A stretch of 64,000 bases of DNA from contig NC_092673.1 in NCBI RefSeq assembly GCF_964355755.1, forward strand, positions 27,471,001 to 27,535,000. Direction: 5' to 3'. The stretch comes from Antedon mediterranea (lineage: Eukaryota; Echinodermata; Crinoidea; Comatulida; Antedonidae). Within the stretch, counting starts at the first letter, position 1. Every line of letters starts with the position of its first letter. The notes under the pieces were generated by a model. It made no database searches. It saw only the letters and a list, made by a program, of their open reading frames with translations, and had not been told where the DNA came from. A program made the position numbers and the translations under genes. Positions 10,561-21,100 of the stretch are shown piece by piece.

Positions 10561-12473
10561 ATGCCTCCAAAATCCCGATTCGTTTCTATTAATTTTTGCG
10601 ACATGTTAGATCTTAACCTTTTGCCTGGCATAGGTGCCTCGCGTGCTCAAAAACTTATAGAATGGAGGGAGGGGTACGGCAACATCACCCCGAATAACAT
10701 AGGGAAGATAATAAGAGGCTCAGGAAAAGGCAAGTTTATGAAATGGTTGGATTTCACTCCAAACCCGAGATGGGGAGGGAGAGACGGAGACTCAACGATT
10801 TACCGTGAGCTCCGGGATACCAGCACACCACTTGAGGTTGCTTATCCACCCGACCATTTTGGGTTAGGAATAGAGTCAAGATATTCTTCTCTACATCCTA
10901 AAACAGAGGCAAATCAGAATTACGATACAAGAGTCTCTGATATACTGTCTGATTCACCAGTAGATACTTTATCGTGCAATTCTGGGAGGGTTCCTAAATC
11001 AAGCGCCAACAGTCCAATTGCGTATCACGATACCTGGACAACGCTTGTACGTCAGGACACTACTCCGATATCCTACTACCATGGTGCCCGGGTAACACCT
11101 TCCCAACAGGATACCCAAGAAACATCTACCTGGCAGGATAATTGTGGGACGCATTTTAATTATAAGACCAGTGGTACGCCAGTCTATTATCAGACCCAAG
11201 CCACATCAACATACCAAGCACCACAAGATAGGCCCACAATGTATGATAGGGAAAGAAAAGATTTTTATAGCTCCTATAACACCCAACAGACTCCAGTCTC
11301 TTATGAACCTCGTTATGATCATAGGGAACTAAGGGATAGGAGATCTCAACCCTCCACAAGGCGTGCCTCTAGAGGTGAACCTCCGACACGACATGTTGGT
11401 TGGGCCTGGGAGGATGACTCTGATGGTGAAAGTGAGCATGATGCGTATTTAGCTGACTTCAGGGAATTCTTGAGGAATACTGAATGTAGAACCCTTAGGC
11501 GGCAGAAGCATTTCAGGCCCAAGGATATTCCCAAAAGTCTAGTATTTAATGGCAAGGATAATTGGGTTCTCTTTAAGGAACCGGCATAGCTGCTGAGTAT
11601 TTTATTAATTTAACTGACATGAATGTAGATATCTCTTTCAGACACATCGTACAAGCTTTTGACGAACGCTTTAAGGCCGAAGAGTTACCCGAGGTCTTGG
11701 AAGTGAAATTCGAAGCTGCTGTACAGCATGAAGGAGAATCTATAGAAGATTGGGGCGACAGAGTTCTCACACTGACTAGAAAAGCCTTTAGCGATCTCCC
11801 GCAAGGTTGGATCTGTCAAAGGGCGGTTGTGAAATTCTATGTGGGTTGTCTTGACGCTGACGCTGGGCAGTATATGCTTCACCAGAACTGTACCACCCTG
11901 ACTGAAGCAATGGCAGCTTACGAGAAGTACACTGGGCTGAGAGAACTCTGCCTTCGTACTAGGAGTAGACAACAGGAACCAGTGAATCCGCATGTCCGGT
12001 TTACCACCATGCCTAAACATCTGGTACACCCAACCTCATCCAGGTATAGAGGGGAATCTTTTGATGGTGGGGCAGAGGTAGAGGTTCGGAAGGTAAGTAA
12101 ACCTAGCAAGGGTCGGACTCGCCCGGCGAGCCAGCGAAACCCTACCGTTCCTAGGCTAACGAAGAAGCCTGATCCCAAGGATCACCGGTTACCTTCACAG
12201 CCAAACCCAGATCCCACTGATGGAGCCGTCGAGTCTAAAATAGTTCAACAGGATAACAGGGGCACTCGCCTAGTAAGTGAGTTGTCGAACCAAATTAACC
12301 AGTTGACAACCAAATTTGATATTCTGCTAACTACACTACAACGACAACCCAAGGCAACACCAACACCGGTTAGACAGGACCCAGCATTGCCACCCCGAGT
12401 GTGCGTTGAGGGCCAGGAACCCGGTCAACAGGTTTGTCAATTTGGGTCAGAAGGTAAGCAGACGTCAAACTAG
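10561..12473 (+). pseudogene. Gag-like region, interrupted by an internal deletion/frameshift
   Basis: Two ORFs in different frames: 10561-11589 (342 residues) and 11619-12473 (284 residues). Residues 18-45 of the first look like a helix-hairpin-helix (LLPGIGASRAQKLIEWREGY), followed by a long Tyr/Gln/Thr-rich linker and the opening of a retrotransposon capsid domain. The second continues the capsid domain (helical, acidic) and ends in a basic, proline-rich tail without a zinc knuckle. The capsid homology resumes in another frame shortly before the second ORF's first Met, so part of the capsid is missing at the junction. Whether the product works in trans is unknown. Confidence 0.8.
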
Positions 12474-12517
12474 AGCAGGTTGGGAACGCAGCCCAGCTTC
12501 TCAACCTGTCATCTTCT

Positions 12518-13822
12518 ATGGGCTCTGACTCAAAGGCTGAAATACATAAAAAGAATAATGTCAATAATAATAATAATGTCCATGATAATAATAGTGTTTC
12601 TATGAGTATTTTTTCAGAGAACACGCTGGCACTACTCCCAGGTTGCAAAGGTTCATTTGTAGGCACTACTCCGACCGACGATCTGTTGGGGTTGAGTGCA
12701 ACAAACCAAGCTCAAACCGTGGAGGTAGAGACCAAAGCAGATGAGACTGAAAAAATCATTATTATCAACAGAGTACAATCCAACCGTGCCTTATTCACCA
12801 CTGCCTGCGTAAATCAAACCGAAGTGGCAGCTGTTGTGGACACGGCTGCGGAACGGACAATACTCTCAGATAATGTATACTCACGTTTATTGTCTAAACC
12901 ACCTATTGTAGCCGAGCTTAACTTTACTCTAGCAGGTAGAGGTACATCAATGCCTGGTTACAGAGTGGGACGACCTATTAACTTGAGATTGGGATCGGAT
13001 GTCTACACTGAATTCTTCTATGTAGCACCGATTCATGATGAAATGTTACTAGGTCAGGATTTTATGGTGAAAAATAAGGCCATGATAGACTGCGGACAGT
13101 TGCTGCTAACAATAGGCTCTAGCATGGTGTCTGTGAGGAAAAATCGGGAATCCGAATCCTCGGGAATCGCCCGTGTCCTTGTTGCCAAACGTAGAGTGAT
13201 ACCACCACACTCAGTAATGCGTGTCCAATGTCAACTCGTACCGAACAATTTACCATTACCAGATTACATTATAGGTCCAGAGATGAAGTCTTCGTTGGCA
13301 ATTCCAGTTACCACACACCAGGGATTGCGGAAGTCGCACCTGTGTGTGGTCAACACTTCTAATCAGTACATCACATTGAAGAAGGGCAGGAACATTGCCC
13401 CAGCCACGGAGACCGAGCCGACGGAAGTGGGTGCGGTTAACGCTGCTGACGTGTGTTCAGTACCCAGCAATGATGTGCCTGTTTCGGCAGGACCCCGTCA
13501 TCTGGTCAACATACTCGGTGCATTGTGTGCCAATCCCGCCTCCATTAAGGATGCAGGACTGTCTTCTCTTGCCACTCAGGAGAAAAGGTTAAGCCTGAAT
13601 GCAGTGTATTGTTTGGAGGAATCCGAGCACTGCATTGTCACTCAAGGAGTTGCTCAGATTCGATACACAAGTGTCGAGATAGGGAGTGAGGGTTTTGTTT
13701 GGGACCCAGGAGGTTTAAGGACCATTACAGAAACCCGGGCCCCAAATGGATTAAATTACTTGTATATTCACAGGACGAAGGTTGCATGGTCACGGCAGTT
13801 CAGCCTGAGATACCGACTTTAG
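12518..13822 (+). CDS. Retrotransposon aspartic protease with downstream linker
   Basis: 434 residues. After an Asn-rich stretch (about 11-25), the retropepsin core starts near residue 90: a catalytic DTAA motif near 106-109 where most relatives have DTGA or DSGA, then a YRVGRPINL-type region and the conserved DEMLLGQDF and DC segments. The stretch after it resembles the linker that normally leads into reverse transcriptase in Ty3/gypsy elements, but no transcriptase follows. The first Met is only the first available start; expression may be by frameshift from gag. Confidence 0.8.
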   Translation: MGSDSKAEIHKKNNVNNNNNVHDNNSVSMSIFSENTLALLPGCKGSFVGTTPTDDLLGLSATNQAQTVEVETKADETEKIIIINRVQSNRALFTTACVNQTEVAAVVDTAAERTILSDNVYSRLLSKPPIVAELNFTLAGRGTSMPGYRVGRPINLRLGSDVYTEFFYVAPIHDEMLLGQDFMVKNKAMIDCGQLLLTIGSSMVSVRKNRESESSGIARVLVAKRRVIPPHSVMRVQCQLVPNNLPLPDYIIGPEMKSSLAIPVTTHQGLRKSHLCVVNTSNQYITLKKGRNIAPATETEPTEVGAVNAADVCSVPSNDVPVSAGPRHLVNILGALCANPASIKDAGLSSLATQEKRLSLNAVYCLEESEHCIVTQGVAQIRYTSVEIGSEGFVWDPGGLRTITETRAPNGLNYLYIHRTKVAWSRQFSLRYRL

Positions 13823-14350
13823 GAGCTAATTCTTCCAGCCCAAGTTTGGAATTCTTTTGGTTGAATAAAGCCGCCCTACATTCGTCCGATGATGGACTCT
13901 CATTTCGTATAAGGTAAAAAGGTTATTGGATTTACCTGTGGGGAGACGCAGTGATGCATGGAAAGGGATAACGATTTCCGTGTCCTCACCCGACAAGGGC
14001 TATGTGCTATACCTTAGCCAGCCACAGGGCAAATCCACGAAGCTGTGTCCCCTATGGACCAGTACTGTTATCAAATTGATTAGCCTAAGACTGTTCTTTG
14101 TCTCGCTGAGAAGAAGGGTGAAGTAACTCCAACCTCGCGACTGACAGCCCCTGGGTAGTTAACTGACCGTTTACCACATTGCTATCCTGAGCTGGATCTG
14201 GTTCACTGTGGAAGATGTGTAGAATGGTTATCTTTGCAGATTTTCAATTGGGATGGACTTTTCTGAGTTTACCTCAAATCCTCCTAATTAAGCAGTCTCG
14301 ATTGCTACCAGGCACTGGACCACATCAGAACACTGGGCTCAGCCTTTATA
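13823..14350 (+). other. Remnant 3' internal part of the retrotransposon
   Basis: Short ORFs only (up to about 70 residues) and no recognisable pol domain. Most of pol has been lost between the protease linker and this point. Confidence 0.6.
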
Positions 14351-14363
14351 AAATTGGGAGGAG
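14351..14363 (+). other. Polypurine tract
   Basis: AAATTGGGAGGAG lies immediately upstream of the 3' LTR, the place and composition expected for plus-strand priming. Confidence 0.7.
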
Positions 14364-15030
14364 TGTAGTGAAAACCCCCTTATATAATAATGGGTCGACC
14401 CAAGGTGTGACCCGAGGTCACGTGCGTTACTGACCGGTGCCGGAGCGGCCTCTTTGAACGCATGACATTAGACGGAACGGACGTAAATCGTGACTAGGCC
14501 TAAGCCTATGCTGTATCAGTATCAGCCATTACGCACGTTCCCTGGTGTTTGATATACATTAGCCGACTAGCCTATAGCCAGCAGGGTTTCCTGTGTAAGC
14601 TTCCCAGCCTAGACTGAGCGGTATATAAGCCAGTTCTACTGTAATATTGGTGGAACAACAGGTATTCACTGTGATTGAATAGGTTATAGGCCTATATAGT
14701 ATAGTTTAAGCCTCATTGCTACTATTACGAGGTACGAGCCACAAGGGGTCAAGCTCGACCCTACTAGCCTAGCTAGTACTGAGGGATTGCTCACTGGGTA
14801 GCCACACACATACACAGTAACGGAATTAAGGTACGTTTAGTCCTCCTAGGCTGGCCTGTGTGTTTATCACTACCAGCAGCCACACATCGGAGTGGACTGT
14901 TCGTACTCTTCTGTGTATCGCACTTCATCTGGGCCACCAGGGGGCAAGAGACCAGTCCCGCCTAAAAGGTAAGCTAGTACGCCTTGTGTAATAATTGTAG
15001 TAGCTTCGCACTCTCGGCCGTTTTACAACA
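14364..15030 (+). repeat. 3' LTR
   Basis: 667 bp, same as the 5' LTR by eye. It ends 153 bp before the INPP5E start codon and brings a second TATATAAG close to that gene. Confidence 0.95.
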
Positions 15031-15183
15031 TGACATTTATTTGTCACTGTAAACTTTTATATTTTATTTGTATAGCCTATAATTGATTAATATTTATCAT
15101 ATGTTTGTAATTGAAATAACTAGTAGGCCTACCTTACAATTTTAGTGAATGAAGATGTAATCGTTTGAGAGCAGTGTATTAAG

Positions 15184-18100
15184 ATGGATGAGGAGGGAAC
15201 TGCATTACTTTCGGATATCGACAATCCTGACAAAACAAATTCAAGCAAAACTAAAAAAAAGAAATCTAAGACACTTAATCGATTAAGGTGATACATTTAT
15301 AAATTATTACTGTTAACTAATTTATGTGAATATTATAAATTATGTGTTCTGTAACTTTAGTAAATGTATCTGTAAATCATGTACAGAAGTTTACACACAA
15401 TTGTAGAATGTACTTCACTGACATTTTGCCACATTTATAATGATTTACATCATTGCTCATGGTACAGCATTTTACTCAATTGCATTTAGAGGAATTCAAT
15501 GTATGATTTACTCATTTATCACCATTTTATTTTATTCATTCGGTATATAATAACAAATCATTAAACGATGTGAATTTTCTTCCACAGAAAGCTAAAAAAG
15601 ACAAATGGTACAATTTCGCCAAGCTCTGGACTATTACCTCGTCCCCCTGACGACGCAGACAAAAATTCTTTAAATGATTCGATAAGCAATCTCGCAAAAC
15701 ACAAGGAACAGAATGTCACTAATGGAGATATTGCCAATAATTTTACAAAAAATGATAACGAAACTAGTACTCCACTAAAAGTTAACTCTGCTTTTGTTGC
15801 CAACGTATATTTTGGCGGTAGTCCGCATCGTCCGTCCCCGCCACCAAAAATTACTGATGGTAAAAATGATATTGCTGATAAACCTAGACCTGTACCACGG
15901 CGTCGAATCAAGACCCCTCCAATTTCTGAAGAAGATAAATTAATTGAGAAATCAGAGACAAGAATCGAAAATTCAATACCTGAACCTGAATTTGGTTCAA
16001 TACTACCTGAAGATCAACCTGATGTGCCATCAAGTCGCAGGAAGTCTACAAGTACTCTGGACATTAGAGAAGGTCTGCCATCAAATAAACCAGTTCCTCC
16101 TCCCCCTCGTAAAGAAGAAAGTTTATCAGGAGACCTTCATAATTCAGAAAAGATTGATCAGTTAAAAACAGAATGTAATAACAAACCAGTGTTTGTCTTT
16201 GATCCCGCCACAGGTGAGATGGTTGTAAAAAAGACTTGTAAAGACAAAACAAAAACCTCACTACCTGTTGTTGATTTAGAGGACAGTAGTTCAGAAGATG
16301 ATCTGGTTATACCTGTAAGAAAGCCAAAACCAAAGACATCTGAATCTCATTTACAAAATGGCTTGCATGCCCAAGAACAAAAGGATACCAAAAGAACTTC
16401 TAGCAATATATCGCAAAGTATTATGCCGTTAAAAACATCAACACCTCTTAGGAGTGTACATCAGGAAAATAAAAGTCTTTTAACCAATGATGGAAAGAAG
16501 GAGGATACGGAGAGTGATGATGATGTGATTATTGTAAATCTTGGTCAGAAAAATAAAAAAAGAACTACATCTTTACCCCCTGTAGGTACATCAGAAACAG
16601 TCAACATTGTCCAAAAGCAAGATGGTATACCTTTTATCACATCATCATCTCTTCCTGTCAAAGAGGTAAGAGAAACTAAATCAGAAATTTTTATAAGGCC
16701 TCGAACTGTACCGCTGCAGGAACAAGACATTCCAAGTCAGGAATCGGGAGTTGAGTCTGATAGATCATCAACCGTTGATGATGAATCAAGTCAACCTGGT
16801 ACGTCATCAATGAACGACAAACTCCCCCCTATTTATCCAAAACAAACTTTACCAGCTCTATCACAAAATTCATACAGAACTCCATTTAAAGTGGATGAAC
16901 AGCAGCATTCAAAGATCGTTGAAAGAAGTGGTTCTCTGCCGTTCTCAGAACCTGTGGTGGGAGCAGATGACACGATGTCAATGACAAATAGGTCTTTTAT
17001 GTCGACCGGTGCCTTACCAACTATCACAACCAAGGCTTTGAAAAACCGGTAAGTTATTTCTCATTTCTAAAGCTCTATCTACACTATCAAACTAGTTTTG
17101 ACAAAAAAAGTGTGATGTGCACATGTATGGTAGTAATACGCCCAAATATGGTAGTGATATGACATCATCATGTCCATATATGGGCACATCACATTTTTTT
17201 GTCACATAAAGATAGTGTAAATCGAGATTAATTCTCTCTTTAGTGTGGCATTATTTAACCTTCAGTTGACAATACTCCTATTACAAAATTGTTTTCTATC
17301 TGTGTGTTTCGAAGGAGGAGGCTAATGATGAATGTCTATTCAATGACCATTATATCATCTACATTACCTACTGTAGATGTTTAAGTACAGTAGTACAAAT
17401 TGGCATTCATAATTAAATGTGCTATTGTAATCAGAAAACATGCACTTTAACCTTACTGTAAGCTTTTAATGAATGTTTAGTATGATCCAAACGATCACAA
17501 CATAGAAAATTATCTGATTAAACATTCAGTTCATATGATAATTACCACAGTGTAAAAATAATACTAAAACATTAACAATTACTGTAATGACAAAATATAT
17601 GACATTGACAACAATAACACAACCATTGAAGAAGTATAATAAATTAATAGACATTTTTCATGTACTTTATTTTTATCAGTGTCTATAATTCTATCTGATT
17701 TTTGTAACTTTTACATTTTATTCTGTATTGCCTTTTTTCAAACACAATTTACTGCCTGAATAAAAGTGGTTCTTAAAAAAATAGCTTTATATAGTATGAC
17801 AGGTTTATTGATTTTTATATTAATATTAGTGTGGTGTAATATTATTAGGTTATATGCATGATATGCATATAACCTCTTGATTCTGTCAAAATCTTTATTT
17901 ATTTATTTATTTATTTATTCTTTCCTTAGCACTATTTTGTCCGTGCATTATATTGGCATCAGTTTAATCTAGTCAAGTCAAGTTTTCAGAGTATATTCCT
18001 CATGGCCAGGAATCGATGTGGTTATATTTTCACGATGCGTAATCAAAAATTACGCGGTCTACGCGCGATTTTACGAAATCACGTTTGTAATCATATCTTC

Positions 18101-21100
18101 ACAAGCATGAATCACAATTAAACAAAATTTGGTACTCATAAATTTCAGGTCATATTTCATCATATGGCAATGAAATTACGTGCGTAGCGCATATAACGCT
18201 TGCGTACGCGCGCTTAAAATGTTCAAAATTGTCAAAATTTATTTTCGATGAAATTAGAGTACGTTTCAGGCAATTTTAAGCGTTTAAAAAAATGCCATGA
18301 GTGCGCAGATTTTTGCACGCGCACTGCGCGTTAAACGTTAATGCGCACTCTTTTTGCCCGATTTCTGTTTTACAATCTTTCTTTAATAATATCATCATAT
18401 TTGATTCAGGTTTCAACTCGAAATTGCGTTATACGAGCACGTCAAAAGTCACTGGCTACGCACATATAAGTTAACAAAATGGTGAAAATATGCAAAATTT
18501 TAAAATTAATATATATCGTCAGAATGCAGGGGAACACCTATTTTTTATTTCATTTTCTTGAAGTGTATGTATCATATGTATGATTTATTATCAAATAAAG
18601 AGAACAAAAGTTGATTAAGTCATCATTAATTGCATATTAAATTTAAAAAAAATAATTTCGACAATCAAACAAATTATGACATTTTCTTATGCCAAAATAA
18701 CAAACTTAACATTAACTTTCTTCCTTCAAAAATTCATATATTAAAGTTAAAAGTATGTAGTTTGACAGTGCATCATTTGTATACATTTTAAAGATGTCAT
18801 CATAGTAAAAAATTATAATTCATTTCGGTATGTAATAATCTATTTGCATCAAAGTGGTTACTGCATAGTAAATACACGGAGGAATTTTTCTACAACTTTT
18901 AGTCAGTTGTGTACGGCTCGGTGGTCTGTGCTCGTGTCTATGGCATTCAAGGTACCGAGATCGAGTCTCACCTTGGGAAACGAAATAAGATTTTTTTTTT
19001 ATTATCCGTATTGTTTGTTCAAATTTATTTCTTAGTGTATAGATTATACACATGATTTATAATGAAATCTAGATAAAAATTAACTTATGTCTTTATTATT
19101 ATGTAACAACAAATGTGGTTTATGACATTATACGCATATGGATCTTTGATCGGATTGTGATACCGGCTATGGTGTTCGCGTTAGCAAGGTCCTATCATAT
19201 ATTATAAATAATTAAAGATTCTGAGAAATTCAATCAATCAATATATCTTTTAAAAATCAATTATCTTGATTTAAATCAATGCATATAACCTATAATTCGT
19301 CATAGTGACGAATTAAATCTAGTTTTCTCTTAATATGGTATTAGTGAAAAGATTCACTTAATATATTATAATATTTGTAGAATATTATTATTATTCTATG
19401 CCATTTTTTAAGCTCAAATTGTATGATGTGCCCAAATATGGCGCAGTGATATGACATCATCATGTACATAATATAGATACATCACATTTTTTTGTCAAAG
19501 TCAAAGTTTGATAGTGTAGACAGAGCTTTAGCCTTCATCACAAAGATTAATTTCAACCAACCCACTAGAAAAAGGAAAAGGCCTCTTCTTTTTTTAAATT
19601 GGAAAGGATGACAGTGACACAGAACCGGTAGTGTAGGGGGCGGTTGCGCTTCTTCTAGATCCAGACTGTATAATAGAGAACACATTGTCTATTTATAAAG
19701 GTTTATGTTTTAAACAATGGTTATCTAATGAGATTATTCAATGAATGACGTCAAATATTAATCAAACCTTATGGAATACTGTAATTAAACTAAGCAACTT
19801 GCCCTTTTTCTAATTATTATACCTGCCTTCCTTAACACTGCTGATTAGTCACCGTTTTTTTTTTCATGTTGTTTAAGCTATGGTACTACAGTAACTATAC
19901 TGTTAGTTTAAGTTTAGTTTAATTTGTTTTAAAATTATGTTACATGTCGTAGGGCCCCTCGTAAGAGCAGTTTTTATTTATTACTGAGAGGGCTACCCTA
20001 CAGAAAGAAAACGAAATAAATAAATTAATAAATAAAACTGAAATGTGGATAATTAAACATGATTAATCCATTCGTAAATGAATTATCCAATCTGAAATGA
20101 TTTCAGAATTTTAACACTAAATTAAAATCTTTAAATAACTAAAAATGCAGATTGAAGCAATTAGTTAAACTCTGTTTTATTATATAAGCCAAATCTAGTT
20201 AATCTGCCAATTTTAATGCATAATAATAAATACATATTTTTTTTAAAAAGCTGTAGTACAGTAATAATAAAATTAATATAAAAGCATGAAGTCAGTGTGA
20301 AGATTTTTTCATTATTTATATCAAACAAATATAAATTAAAGGTCAATTTTAGTTACTTTACTTTAAAATAGAAATAAAGAAATTATTATTACAATTTTGG
20401 ATAAAGCTATCGCTTATAAAAGATACATACTGTATTGTCAAGGACATATTAGGATTTAATTTGGGGATTTGGAAGAGAAAACCTATCCCTACTGCTAATA
20501 TATTTTTTGTGTATGAATATTCATTCAATTGAAGTACTGTATATTGATCGAAACGTCAAAAAACTCACAGTTCTTTTCATTACTATATACGTGGTGTACC
20601 GCAAACTTTATATCAACATTTTGATTTCGCATTGCAAACCTTGAGACATTATTATATCAACATTATTCATTCTTATGTCAAATTTGAATCAAATAATAAT
20701 AATAATTTTGTTATTATTATCATAGGAGTTATTTGAGTGGAGGACTCCAAGCAACCAACAGCCTCCTGGGTAGAGAGGAGCTTGAGCGTTATTTCCCAGA
20801 TCGTCAGTTAAAAATATTTATGGCAACATGGAATATGCACAATGAAAAAGTAAGTTTGCTGTAATATTAGATTAGAGAGAGAGAGAGGAAACATGGATGT
20901 TGCAAGTGTGTATCCAGGAAAGAGTGGACAGTGCGTCTGTCTTTTGCATTTCACTAATAGTAACATCTCCTCATTCAGTGGCATAATGGCTATGACTATG
21001 AGCGCTCACTAACTAAACCCATGGGCCTAGAGCATGATCAAACCAAATGCAACCCAGTATTGGAGGACCCATTACCCCACTGAGCTTGTTATATGATATA

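Larger units (their letters stand above)
9237..15030 (+). mobile_element. LTR retrotransposon, recent, gag-protease only
   Basis: Two 667-bp direct repeats (9237-9903 and 14364-15030) start TGTAGTGAAAAC and end GTTTTACAACA, forming TG...CA termini. The 4-bp sequence TGAC flanks both sides (9233-9236 and 15031-15034), a typical target-site duplication. Order inside: primer-binding-like site, gag-like ORFs, aspartic protease and linker, polypurine tract. No reverse transcriptase, RNase H or integrase motif is found, and only about 540 bp lies between the last ORF and the 3' LTR. It is therefore non-autonomous. Protein features and the protease-then-linker arrangement suggest Ty3/gypsy ancestry; this is inference. 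Confidence 0.93.
17049..20725. other. Largest INPP5E intron (3.7 kb), repeat-bearing
   Basis: Holds two MITE family A copies (17069-17231, 19409-19530), an inverted-terminus element (17847-19291) with a tRNA-like segment, an R5 repeat (20545-20622) and AT-rich filler. No exon is seen. Confidence 0.7.

Noticed and set aside
12453-13822. Retroviral (envelope-bearing) interpretation of the LTR element
   Set aside because: No envelope-like ORF, signal peptide or membrane segment occurs after the protease region.
13823-14350. Remaining integrase or reverse transcriptase
   Set aside because: No YxDD, HHCC or DDE pattern and only short ORFs; a WDPGG-like word alone is not enough.
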